The notes under the pieces: generated by a model | Told to the model about the DNA's origin: nothing | Databases searched by the model: none | What the model saw: only the letters and a program-made list of their open reading frames with translations | In this document: in pieces, positions 12,545-22,658 of the stretch | How the letters are laid out: every line of letters starts with the position of its first letter | How positions within the stretch are numbered: the first letter of the stretch is position 1 | From: Viscum album | Taxonomy: Eukaryota; Streptophyta; Magnoliopsida; Santalales; Viscaceae | Length of the DNA: 64,000 nt | Assembly: GCA_963277665.1 (NCBI GenBank) | Contig: OY728159.1 | Coordinates: forward strand, 1,018,057,343-1,018,121,342 | Direction: 5' to 3' | Made by a program: the position numbers and the translations under genes

Positions 12545-12559
12545 AGGTATTATAGTTTG
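12545..12559 (+). other. Decayed tRNA-iMet primer binding site of element A
   Basis: The sequence reads AGGTATTATAGTTTG, compared with the typical plant PBS TGGTATCAGAGCTTG. It keeps 11 of 15 bases, and two of the four changes are C to T. It lies directly after the proposed LTR end and before the gag remnant on the plus strand, as expected. A strongly AT-biased background makes part of this match cheap. Confidence 0.4.
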
Positions 12560-12929
12560 TTTGAAAGAAAATATGTAGACACCTTTATTGAATATGATAA
12601 TCATAAAAGAGAAACTAAAGATATTGTAATTTATGGTTATATTAGAATAAGAAATATTTTGAATATTTATAAATTGTTTCATATATTCTATGTTAGTTCA
12701 TAATTTTTTTCTCTAGTTGAAATGTGGAAGCGAATGTATGAAAGTATTAAGAGAATAATAACCTTTCAAATCTTTATCCTACAATGTTTGGAAAAAAATA
12801 TTTTTGTGTAAATGTTGACTCAGTTAATGTAGGAAATTAATAGATGCATCCATGAAATATAATAACCAAATTCTCCATAAGGGAACATTTCTATATTTCA
12901 TAATTCCATGAAATAACACCCTTTTGTAT

Positions 12930-13600
12930 TCTGTAGATCTTTGGACCTAGTGAGATATGATGGATGTACAAATGTACTGAGAAGATATTTGATTTTATTG
13001 GATGTTTATAACATCCAATAGAGGCCTTTTTTATTTAAAATTTTGATAGTAAAGCTGATAAATAGTGTTCCTGGATTATGAACACTAAGGAAAAGAAATA
13101 AATTGATCCCATGGAAGGGATGGTATATAAGGACATCTTCTTTGAAAAGTATTTTTTTATCATTTATTGAAAATATAATGGAAAATAAGGTATATGTATT
13201 TGAAAAAAACTAGAAGGGATATGAATCTTCTTATTATGCTAATTTTATAAGAATATCTAGGTATGTAGTGAATTTAATTTTATACCATGGTAGTAAAATT
13301 GAATAATTTAATGTAGGATCAAAGGTAAAATAATAAAGGATTCTGATTACTCAATATTTTAAAATATTTGAGGAAATTTTAGGGTGTTCTATGAATATCG
13401 AGATCGATTTTGTGGAATTTTACAAAAATAAGGATAGAAAGATATCCGTGTGGTAGTAATTATGTAAATATTCATATAAGAAACCTAAAGGTAAGAAAAC
13501 TCAATTACCCTATGATAAGTGTGGAAAGAATCATGTATAAAAATATTTAATTAAACATGAGAAGTGTTAATGATGTGGAAAGGCTGGATAGATGGATCAT
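12930..13600 (+). pseudogene. gag: Gag remnant of element A with zinc-knuckle trace
   Basis: Reading across frames, 12980-13030 gives FDFIGCL-HP (the usual 'F-x-x-M-G-C-x-x-x-Q' block), and 13110-13155 gives MVYKDIFFEKYFF, matching the Gag 'F-K-x-x-F-x-x-K-Y-F' block. 13510-13600 gives YDKCGKNH... and later EKC-(stop)-CGKAG, traces of CCHC knuckles that bind element RNA. Stops interrupt every block. Strand and position between PBS and protease fit element A. Confidence 0.55.
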
Positions 13601-13779
13601 GACTACGAAGAAAAGAACACATGTGTTGGTCAAAAAGATAATGAAAGTAATGCAATAAAATATTTTAATTGTAATGAGTTGAAACATTATGATAATTCAG
13701 GATCATATTTAGTTACTCAAGGTTGGAATCATCAATATTGAAAATGAAAAGGTATAAAAAAGTATGTATCTTCATTTAC

Positions 13780-14100
13780 ATTAGATACAAGACCCTCAAC
13801 TGAAGTGGTTTCTGGAACATTACTTTTTTATTCAAAATATACCAATAACAACTTTTATTCTATATCCATGTATTATTTTATAACATGGAAATTTCGAAGA
13901 AAAATTTAATTACTATCTAAATAAATGAAGTTATAATTTTTGGTAAAAACACATGGGGTAACATCATATGTTGAATATATTTTAATATAATTTTTTCTGT
14001 ATTTTCTATTATAGAGATTGATGTTATTCTAGGGATGGATTGCCTTTCAATTTATTATGGTAAGATAGAATGTAGATCTAAGGATGTTATTTTATTGATT
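13780..14100 (+). pseudogene. pol: Aspartic protease remnant of element A
   Basis: The best-kept part is EIDVILGMDCLSIYYGKI (from 14015), equivalent to the DVILGMDWLSxYxAxIDC block that closes the gypsy protease domain. Upstream, near 13805-13870, the VSGT...FYS...YFIT pattern matches the region containing the catalytic DSGA, but the active-site residues themselves are lost. The domain is followed by the RT start on the same strand. Confidence 0.6.
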
Positions 14101-14389
14101 GAGATTTTATTTTTATATAAAATCATTTCATTTTATTGATATCATCCAAATAAGCTAATAAAATAAAAAAATATTGAAGTGAAAGGTATCATTAACATAT
14201 TTTTTAGAAGAAAGGAACCATTTGAATTAGAGATGTTCTTGAAGTAAATGAACATTTCAATGTAATTGAGGATGAATTTTTTGTTATTATTAATAAATGT
14301 GATAAGTTTACTATCAAATTATTTCATGATGCTAATAAAATTTCAAAAACTCATTATTAAATTTCTTTAATTGAGTTTTTGAAACTGAA

Positions 14390-14579
14390 AATGATATTAT
14401 AATTTTTTTTATAAGGGTTTCATCTACCCAATCACTTCTCTTTACGGTGCTCAAATTTTTTTGTTGAAAAGAATGATGGTTTCAAGAGACTTTACAATGA
14501 TTCTATAGCACTTGATAACATAACTATTAAGAACAAGTTTCCATTATCTCATATTAATGGTTTTTCAAATCAGTCTAGG
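14390..14579 (+). pseudogene. pol: Reverse transcriptase of element A, N-terminal part
   Basis: Across two frames the translation gives GF(I)YPITSLYGAQ, matching 'G-F-I-R-P-S-x-S-P-W-G-A-P'. It then gives KKNDGFKRLYNDS, matching 'K-K-K-D-G-S-M-R-L-C-I-D-Y'. Last comes TIKNKFPLSHINGFSNQ, matching 'T-x-K-N-K-Y-P-L-P-R-I-D-D-L-F-D-Q'. The reading breaks off at 14579, exactly where the LTR of element H begins. It resumes at 22659-22664 in the same frame once one copy of the 5-base target duplication is removed. Confidence 0.85.
14575..14579. other. Left target-site duplication of element H
   Basis: The bases are CTAGG, against TCAGG at 22659-22663 on the other side. Both differ from CCAGG by one C-to-T change. 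Removing one copy restores an unbroken RT frame (CAG TCC AGG GGT). That independently supports a 5-base duplication, the usual size for gypsy elements. Confidence 0.6.
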
Positions 14580-16674
14580 TGTCACGAACCAACCCGGGTC
14601 GACCCTGAACCGGTCACCCAAGTCGATCCGCGACATGGCCCGAGAGGCGTTCCCGATCCTCCTGGGCTGGCGACAAGCACCTGGGCATCAACAGAGGATG
14701 TGGGAATAATTTCACCCAGTATAAAAAAATAAAATAGTATAAAAATAATATAGAGCATCGCAAGGCAATTAAACCAAAAATAAAAGACTAAAAAAGAACA
14801 AACAGAAATCAAACTGACCAAACATGATGTCTGAGAAGACTCCGTGCGACCTCGCGGGTCGCTCTCCGACTCAATGATAAAGCGTCGCCCTAGGCTAGTG
14901 CACTCAAGCTATAGCCTACACAAACAGTAAAAATAAAAATGAACTATAGTTGTGAGTATTAAAACTCAGTAGGCTAGCCCAATATATATTCCCAATGCAC
15001 TACCTTTAAATTAAAAGAAAAATCATTTCATGTTTGAACTACAATTTATATAAGTATGTTTTTCTAAATATTCTACATAAAAAAATGTACGAACCATTTC
15101 CCTTAACCATTTCCAAATTTTGGGTTCAATTAATTAGTGTCAATGAAATTTTAGGAAGAGGGAATGTGGTGTTTATATTTTCAAATTTGTATAAAGAGGA
15201 TTAAACACTTTCATTTGAAAACCATTTTTAGAAACCTAATCAAAAGAAATTTACCACTTTCCAAGGAAAAAAACACTATAAATGCTCAAGGTAAAACACA
15301 TAGAAAGGGCAATGTTGGTGTACATATGAGCATCATAATCACTACTGCAAGCAACGAAAGCTGAATAGACATGGGTGAACCTAGGAGATTGAGAATAAAC
15401 TAGAAGACACCAATACATGCGAAATCATCCTTTTTGACATGTCATGATGTAATAAAAACACACAATATGCTCGACCATCCTCTCTCGGGCAGGTCAAGGG
15501 AAAATCCCATAGTAATAAACCCAATATATCCACCAACTATGGGCCACTAGTTAGTACCACAACCTAATAGTGCAGCAATCATTCTTAGAATATTCTCTCA
15601 ATATGCCAGATTCCCATGTCTCAAGTGTTTGGAAAGGGGGTGAGCCAACCGATGCTAACCGAGCATCCAATCATATATATATATATATAAAGCACAATTG
15701 GCATCACCCCGAGCCACTCCATGGAACAACCTCTTGCCTTTAAACTATTCAAGTACCCGGGAACCTCTAAGAATGGCCTCCCAAACAATCAATTGCGACC
15801 AAGGCATGAGAGGTGTCATAAGAGGGTTTTTATCCAAACATTTTCATCGCTTTCTATAAAGTACCAAACATGCATTAAATACATTTCACAAGTGCTACTC
15901 TAAAAAATTACAACTTCTTTATAAGACAAAACCCAGTTTAAAACCTTTTAAAGAACCCCCAAAACACCACTTTGCAGGCTGCCAACATTTTTTTTTATAA
16001 AACCAAACCAAACCATTTTATTTTTTCCAAATAAACTTTAAGAGAAAACCGTGCAATTTCTCAAACAAACCAAGGTACTTTTTTATGCTTCAAAAGAAAT
16101 CTTTTATCATTAAACCAAGACTCTATTTTATATTCCCTGAATTATGTTTTAAAGCCAAACATGCATTCTTTCTTTATTGGGTGCCCACTTGTCAAAAAAA
16201 TATTTCAAGCATCCTGTATAAAATAAACGACTCTTTTTTACACTAAATAATCATTTAAAGATTAACTATATTATATTAAAAATTAATTATCATATATTAT
16301 CCCACATTATTTAGAATTAATAAAATATTTATTTCGAATAATTAGTGTGAGAAAATAGCAGGAAATAATGTAGCATAAATTTTTAAAAGCAATGCAAAGG
16401 GAACCTACCTCAGATACATGACGCGATGAAACTACGAACGTTTGAAAATGCGCGAGAAAGTCCAAATCCCTACATAATAAATATCAAGGACTCAAAACAC
16501 ATCCAAAAACTCACTAGAGAATGCGAAACCATGCGTCGGGGAGAAACGCTCACCTCAAAACTGAAGCGCGACGACAATACAAACTCGGAATCACTCCGCG
16601 CGGGTTCTAAAACAATAATCCTACCAAAAACAAACATGATTTGATAACCCCCTAACAAAGCAAAGGTCAAAGCA

Positions 16675-16764
16675 AGAATAATAATAATAATAATATTAAC
16701 AATAATAATATTAATAATAATAATAATAAAAATAACAATAATAATAACAATAATAATAATAATA

Positions 16765-16798
<34 letters not shown>

Positions 16799-16806
16799 GA
16801 ATATGA

Positions 16807-16837
<31 letters not shown>

Positions 16838-17046
16838 GATTAATAAAAATTATAACAATATTAATAATAATAATAACAACAATAATAATAATTATTATAA
16901 TAATAAATAAAATAATAATATTTTTAATAATAAGAATAATAATAATAATAACAATAACAAGAACAAGAACAACAACAATAATAATATGGGTAATAATAAC
17001 AATAATAATAATAATAATAAAATTAAAAATAAAAAAAATAAAAAGA
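16675..17046. repeat. (AAT)n microsatellite in H LTR
   Basis: About 370 bases of imperfect AAT units with AAC and AAG variants, ending in an A-rich AAAATAAAAAG stretch. Translated, it gives long isoleucine or asparagine runs on both strands, which create spurious open frames. It lies in the part of the LTR that is absent from the other H LTR, so its presence in the master element cannot be checked here. Confidence 0.9.
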
Positions 17047-17880
17047 AACCTGGCTGGGGGGTGCAGCATGGAGCCCAATGGGAGTTGGTCCGATGGGCCG
17101 AGGGATGCTGCGGGCTTGAGAAAGGAGCAGAGGAGGCCGGGGGTTTGGCTTCTGTGCGGGTTGGCTGTTGAGGAGGCCGAGCAGGGGATCTAGCAGGGCA
17201 GTGGGTATGCCGGCTACTCGGCTGTTGTTCGGCAAGGAGGAAGCCGAGGTGCTGGGGAAGGCTGCTACCATGATTGAGGAGGCGACCATGGGACCTTGCG
17301 CAGAGGGGGGGGGGGGGTGCACTGGATGCGACATGAATGAGGGGGACAGAGGCATTAGGGTGTTGGCTGGGATGCTGGTGGGTGCTGGGGAGAAAGGAGC
17401 GGAGGCTGACGGTGTCCAGAAAAAGGCTGCGCTATAGGGTGTTGGGCCGCACGCAACAAGGAGGGAAGGACTGAGGCGAGGTGAGGCCGCGCCGAAGGGT
17501 TGAGATGCACCGCTCTGTTTGTGCGCAACAAGTGGGAAAAGCAGTGGAAGACAGAGGGGGAAACTGGGCGTCATGTCTAGAGTGCAGGAGGGGGGGGGGT
17601 TCATGCAGGGCAACCAGGAAGAGTCGGTCGAGGCGTCAGCTTGATCCAAGGTGTAGGGGGCGATAGGTAGAAGGAGGAGATGAGGAGGGATTCAGTGGGT
17701 GCACAGGCGGTGCCGGAAGGGAGGGACCGCGTGAGGAGGCAGCGCCTGGAGGCTGCTCGCACCGCAACAACAAAGAGAGGAAGCAGGGGCGATGAAGAAG
17801 AGAGAGAGGGGTGGCGGCGCGCGGAGAGGAGGACATGCCGTGGAAGGGGAAAAAGGATGCAAGAATTTGGGTTGAGGGAA
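17047..17880. other. GC- and CpG-rich block within the H LTR
   Basis: Strongly GC-rich compared with the AT-rich window, with G runs at about 17307-17317 and 17590-17600. Its last part (17651-17880) recurs in the right LTR at 21886-22115 with few changes, including a GGAGGAGATGAGG word and the GGGACCGCGTGAGGAGGCA segment. It ends abruptly at an A-rich tract (AAAATAAAATAAAATAAA). It is LTR sequence, not a gene: frames are open on both strands but show no domain, and the two copies carry frame-changing differences. Confidence 0.7.
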
Positions 17881-18422
17881 AAAAATAAAATAAAAATAAA
17901 ATAAAATAAAGCTTAAACATGAAAAATAAATAAAATAAAATGAAACATTAATTAATGATGAAAATAATCATAATACTAATACTCATAATGACACAAATAT
18001 TAACACAATGATAAAATGATTTCAAAAAATTTTAATTAGCATTAATTTTTATTGTATTATTTATAATAACACTAATAAAAATATTAAAATTACCTACTTC
18101 ATTTTGATAATAATAAAAATAATAATTTTAGTTTTCATAAAAGTATTAAAATTCCTAATAACCACAAAAATTTTACATGACATACTGAATTTATGTCTAT
18201 TTATTTATTTTAAATTCTTCAAAGCTGAAAAGGCCACATAGTTGTGTGGGCGAAGCCGCGCGGCGTCGTGCTCCGCCCGAACGTCCAACGTTGTCAAACC
18301 CAAAGGTGCGCTTTTTATCAAAGACTCAGAAATTTAGTCTCGGACTCACCTCAGTCCCCAGAAAAATATTTAAAGTCAAAGTGATCATAAAATAAAATAA
18401 ACAACTGGGTCAGGGTGTGACA

Positions 18423-18436
18423 ATTCTCCCCACCAT
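18423..18436 (-). other. Polypurine tract of element H
   Basis: The minus strand reads ATGGTGGGGAGAAT directly before the 3' LTR start (TGTCACACCC). This is the plus-strand DNA primer site during reverse transcription. It is purine-rich, correctly placed and in the same orientation as gag and the PBS. Element B has GGTGGTGAGAA in the same place. Confidence 0.85.
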
Positions 18437-19485
18437 AACGCTTTCCACCCCCAAAAATACACAACACTATCTAGCCAATTGATCAACACCTAAGGGTTCC
18501 ACACGAGACGATCCAACCTCTTATCCAAGGAAATCACACTGACTACCAGCGGGACTGAACCTCATTTCCCGAAATAAATCACCAACAGAGGGGGGCCTAA
18601 ACGGGCTCCCCACCACAAGAACTCGACTAGAATTAGATAATGATTTAAGAGAAAACCCATCGAGACTCACGGTGGGTCTCCCCACCATAAAGGACCGACC
18701 TATTAACGATCAAATGGAAAACCAACTCAGGCCAGAACCGGGCCTTACCCAAGCTATAAAAAGCACAGTAAAAACATTTATATCACCTACTCCCATCCAA
18801 AAGGGATAAAAGTTGATCCAAAGAGTCTACGCTAACCAAAAACCCTTACCCCATGGGCGGGGAGGGAGGGCCCAAGGATTGGATCACTAGAACATGGACA
18901 GAAAACTACTCATGACTCACCACTTAGGGACGGGCACAAATCAAGGCCGCAACTGATTTACATCAGTGGTCCATGCAAGACAACTAATTGATACCTCACA
19001 TCTAGACAACAATGCACCATTAGAGACATTGTGAGAGTGATAAGTCCATCACACTCCTTGCGACAAGAGGAAATTTATAATGACGATGAAACTACGACAG
19101 ACACACTAAAATTGCCTCACCCCAACGATAGAGGCACGACCATAACCAGAATCCTTAAAATTCCCCGGGGGTTTTTGAATACGTGGCAGATTCACTCCGA
19201 GGCCTTTTGGCCGGAGCTCTGATGGATGAAGCATCTCATGCCTCGTAGTCGGGTTCTGATAATCCTAACAAGAAACATATATCTTTTGATCTGATATATT
19301 GAAGGACAAGATTTTAAAATAAAAATCATAATGGATTTGAAAACCAGAGTTCATAAAAAGACCCACGACATCCCATACATGTCAAAACCCAAAACACCAT
19401 TTGTACACTGCAACAATAAAATATCACTTTCACTGAAAGGAAACATACACCATAGACTTTGAACAAAAACCCAACAACACATCAC
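18437..19485 (-). other. H internal region downstream of gag: no recognised domain
   Basis: This would hold pol in an autonomous gypsy element. Minus-strand frames are broken by stops and show no protease DTG/DSG, no RT FxDD, no RNase H and no integrase HHCC or DDE pattern. At about 1 kb it is too short for pol. It may be non-coding sequence of the non-autonomous element. Confidence 0.6.
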
Positions 19486-20333
19486 TTCTGAGAACTTCCT
19501 CTGTGATGCTTTCTAGAAATTCCCCGAAAAAATCGCCGCAAGTGACCCAGGCGTCCACATGCCTGACATGGCTTCAGAGTGCTTGGGTACGAAGGCTTCT
19601 GGTGACCCCACATTCCACACTGATAACACATAATAATCTCTCACTCCAAAGAGGTTGATGAATGATCCCAAGGCCTCTTGATTCCACAACCTGCTCCATC
19701 CACTTCCATTTGGTTACTCATCTCCTTTCCAAAATCTTCACTAGTGCTCATAGGGATCGAAGGAGGGAGAACTACTTCGAGCACTCCTGCCATCGCAGAT
19801 TCAACATGAAAAGCTTGTCTTGCCACATAAACAAAATAAGTTAGGTTGGACTCTGACACCTTCGACTGCAGATCAGGGAGGAGACCCTCCTCGAAGCGTC
19901 GAGCCTTCATGGGGTCATTCGTGGCATACTCTGGATCATATGGGACTAGCTCCACAAAGAGCTGGAAATATTCCAACACGGATCCGTCGCCATACTGTAG
20001 ACAACACATCTTCATCCCCTTTCTCACCCTTTCTTCCTCAGAGAAATACTGGCAAATGAATAAAGCCTTCAAGAACTCCCATGTAATCTCCTTACGGGGC
20101 TTGTTCCGAGACACTAACTTCCACCAAATCCACGGCGAACCTTCAAGCATGAAGGTCGCAAACTTGACCTTCAACAACTCGGGAAACTCAATGAGGTTAA
20201 ATTCCCTTTCAATCTTCCGTATCCACTCCTCTTCCACATAATGGTTTGCTTGACCATAGAAGAGAGGTGGATCTAGCTTCTGAAACTCAAGTATAAAATC
20301 CTTAGGTTGATCAACCGCACTACAATCACCCAT
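19486..20333 (-). pseudogene. gag: Gag of element H with two damaged zinc knuckles
   Basis: The chosen start is the ATG at 20333 (MGDCSAVDQ...); an open frame extends upstream to 20471 but looks like leader. The first 230 codons are open to a TGA at 19641. They include Retrotrans_gag landmarks FYGQANHYVEEEWIRKIE, WIWWKLVSR, ITWEFLKALF and RRFEEGLLPDLQSKV. Past the TGA (one C-to-T step from CGA) the same frame continues into CYQCGMWGHQKPSY and CQACGRLGHLRRFF. Both are CX2CX4HX4C knuckles whose last Cys has become Tyr and Phe. The frame ends at about 19486. Gag would form particles and package RNA. It is the best-preserved coding region in the window, but it is inactive in this copy. Confidence 0.85.
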
Positions 20334-21200
20334 CAAAGCTTCGAAGGGATAACTACTGGACAAGGAAAAGTCAAAAACACAATCAAGGCCAACCCAATGA
20401 GTGAATAAAAACCTCAAAATCAAAAAAATGCATTGGTGATAAGTTAAAAACATAAGAAAGAAAGTTATCATAACATCAAAACTTTTCTCTTTGAAAACAT
20501 CTTTAATTTAAAACAAGCTTAGTGGGATAAACCCTCACCATTGGTATCCATTAGAGTCTCACTCACATGCATGTATTTGTGCCACCCCGGGCATCCATCC
20601 ACCATAGAAGAAATCCATCTACATTTCCAACATACCACAATGCATGTGAGCACTCATCAGAACACCAAGTCCAAAATAAAGCAACTTCATTTTCCAAAAA
20701 AAATTCATTCATACCACTTCTTTTAAAAAAATCTACAAATTAAACATGTCATTTCAAACAAACATTTTTTTCAAAACCAAATTTTCTAATTCAAACCACT
20801 TTCAGAAATCAAGGGAAACCCCAAACAACTCAAATAGGGGACTAGTGTCAGTGGGTGACTTGACCATATGGTTGGCGTCCATATGCCAAACACATCCCTG
20901 ACACAGAGAGCCTTCTTAGACCATGCCCCTAGCTCTGCATGGCTTTCCAGGTCGTGCGGGTTAGGAGGACTAGCGGCCCAAACTCCCTTGGACATATCCC
21001 AATCACAAAAGATTTCCATAAAAATCAAAATAAACAAATTAAACTGCACTTCCCTTGGAAACCTGAGGATCCGTATGGGAAAGATATCACGACGCTCTTC
21101 TCGCACCTACCCCTCATGTCCCATCAATACTACTCCATCTACCTCAACATCCCAAATAACAAAGGTCACTCGGAAAAGTGAGGTCTGCTAAGAGCCGACC
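20334..21200 (-). other. 5' untranslated leader of element H
   Basis: It lies between the PBS and the gag ATG on the minus strand. Short frames exist on both strands (about 20786-21191), but none resembles a known domain and they overlap one another. The length of about 870 bases is usual for gypsy leaders carrying packaging signals. Confidence 0.55.
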
Positions 21201-21212
21201 CCTCTGATACCA
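21201..21212 (-). other. tRNA-iMet primer binding site of element H
   Basis: The minus strand reads TGGTATCAGAGG, 11 of 12 bases of the standard plant initiator-tRNA PBS TGGTATCAGAGC. It is separated from the 5' LTR end (GGTTCGTGACA) by AAA. It fixes the orientation of the element and identifies the right LTR as the 5' LTR. Confidence 0.9.
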
Positions 21213-21215
21213 TTT

Positions 21216-22658
21216 TGTCACGAACCAACCCGGGTCAACCCGGAACCGGTCACCCGAGATGGTCCACAACCCCTCTTCGCAGTACCATATCCTGCGAAGT
21301 GGTGTTTTGGGGGTTCCTTAAAAGGTTTTAAACTGGGTCTTGTCTTATAAAGAAGTTGTACATTTTTTAGAGTAGCGATTGTGAAATGTATTTAATGCCC
21401 GTTTGGCACTTTATAGAAAGTGATGAAAATGTTTTGATAAAAACACTCTTAAAACACCTCTCATGCCTTGGTTGCAATTGATTGTTTGGGAGGCCATGCT
21501 TAGAGGCTCCCAGGTACTTGAGTAGTTTAAATTCAAGAGGTTATTGCATGGAGTGGCTCGGGGTGATTCCTGTTGTGCTATATATATATATATGATTGGA
21601 TTCCCAGTTGGCATCGGTTGGCTCACCCCATTTCCAAACACTTGAGACATGGGAATCTGGCATATTGAGAGAATATTCTAAGAGTGAGTGCTGCACTGGT
21701 AGGTTATGGTATTGACTAGTGGCCTATAGTAGGTGGATATATTGGGTTTATTACTATGGGATTTTCCCTCGACTTGCCCGAGAGAGGATGGTCGAGCGTA
21801 TTGTGCGTTTTGATTTCATCATGACATGTCAACAAGGATGATTTCACATGTATTGGTGTCTTCTGGTTTATTCTCAATCTCCTAGGTGTAGGGGGGCGAT
21901 GGGTAGTAGGAGGAGATGAGGAGGGATGCAGCGGGTGTGCAGGCGGTGCCGGAATGGAGGGACCGCGTGAGGAGGCAACGTCTGGAGGCTGCTCGCGCCA
22001 TAACAACCCAGGGAGGAAGCAGGGGCAATGAAGAAGAGAGAGAGGGGTGGCGGCGCGTGGAGAGGAGGACAGGCCGTGGAAGGGGAAAAAAGGATGCAAG
22101 AGTTAGGGTTGAGGGAAAAAATAAAATTAAAATAAAATAAAATAAAGCTTAAACATGAAAAATAAATAAAATAAAATAAAACATTAATTATTGATGAAAA
22201 TAAGGATAATTATAATATTCATAATGACACTAATATTAACACAATGATAAAATGATTTCCAATAATTTTAATTAGAATTAATTTTAATTGTAGTATTTAT
22301 AATAACACTAATAAAAATAATAAAATTATTTACTTCATTCTGATAATAATATAAATAACAATTTTAGTTTTCATAAAAGTATTAAAATTCCTAATAACCA
22401 CAAAAATTTTACAAGACATACTAAATTTACGTCTATTTAATTATTTTAAATTCTTAAAAGACGAAAAGGCCACGTAGTTGGGTGGGCGAAGCCACGCGAC
22501 GTCGCGCTTCGCCCGCGCGTCCAACGTTGTCAAACCCAAAGGTGCGCTTTTTATCAAAGACTCAGAAAATAAGTATGGGACTCACCTCAGACCCCAGCAA
22601 AATATTTAAAGTAAAAGAGATCATAAAATAAAATAAACAACTTGGTCAGGGTGTGACA
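21216..22658 (-). repeat. 5' LTR of element H, rearranged short form
   Basis: At 1443 bases it is much shorter than its partner (3843). Direct matches to the left LTR are 21216-21271 (with 14580-14635) and 21884-22658 (with 17649-18422). The middle, 21291-21886, is the reverse complement of left-LTR 15380-15978. Missing left-LTR sequence (about 744 plus 1670 bases) accounts for the difference in length. Bases 21272-21290 have no obvious counterpart. Outer ends TG...CA are intact. Confidence 0.85.
21291..21886. repeat. Inverted segment within the H 5' LTR
   Basis: This is the reverse complement of 15380-15978. For example, gtggtgttttgggggttcc (from 21300) pairs with ggaacccccaaaacaccac in the reverse complement of about 15955. 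The TATATATATATATATG run near 21580 pairs with CATATATATATATATA near 15673. The right breakpoint shares AGG with the direct sequence that follows. The left breakpoint is flanked by CTTCGCAG...CTGCGAAG, a short fold-back. Confidence 0.85.

Larger units (their letters stand above)
14580..18422 (-). repeat. 3' LTR of element H (long form)
   Basis: This LTR is 3843 bases long, running from TGTCACGAACC to GTGTGACA in plus orientation. Its ends match the right LTR: the first 56 bases pair with 21216-21271, and 17649-18422 pairs with 21884-22658. Segment 15380-15978 is found in the right LTR in opposite orientation; 14636-15379 and 15979-17648 are missing there. It contains an AAT microsatellite (16675-17046) and a GC-rich block (17047-17880). 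No genuine coding region is seen; open frames at 16.4-17.9 kb follow from the microsatellite and from GC-rich DNA poor in stops. Confidence 0.85.
14580..22658 (-). mobile_element. Nested non-autonomous gypsy element H (LTR-gag-LTR, no pol)
   Basis: This minus-strand LTR element is inserted in the RT of element A. Read on the minus strand: 5' LTR (22658-21216) starting TGTCACACCC, spacer AAA, PBS TGGTATCAGAGG, leader, gag with two zinc knuckles, about 1 kb without a recognised domain, PPT GGTGGGGAGAAT, and 3' LTR (18422-14580) ending GGTTCGTGACA. The internal region is about 2.8 kb and holds no protease, RT, RNase H or integrase, so movement would need enzymes from a partner. This layout matches the TR-GAG class. 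The LTRs are much more alike than those of element A, so it is younger. Confidence 0.85.

Noticed and set aside
16470..17193. Long open frames of 202 and 127 residues on opposite strands
   Set aside because: They are made almost wholly of isoleucine, asparagine or threonine runs from the AAT microsatellite and overlap on both strands. No domain is present.
17023..17920. Frames of 208, 94, 89 and 74 residues in GC-rich DNA, repeated at 21716-22140
   Set aside because: The DNA is LTR sequence. Frames are open on both strands because GC-rich DNA has few stops, and the second LTR copy does not keep the reading frames intact.
19820..20241. Plus-strand frames of 79 and 131 residues
   Set aside because: They lie antisense to the clear Gag of element H and have no domain of their own.
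20786..21191. Overlapping frames of 80-107 residues on both strands between PBS and gag of H
   Set aside because: They sit in the untranslated leader, overlap each other and resemble no known protein.
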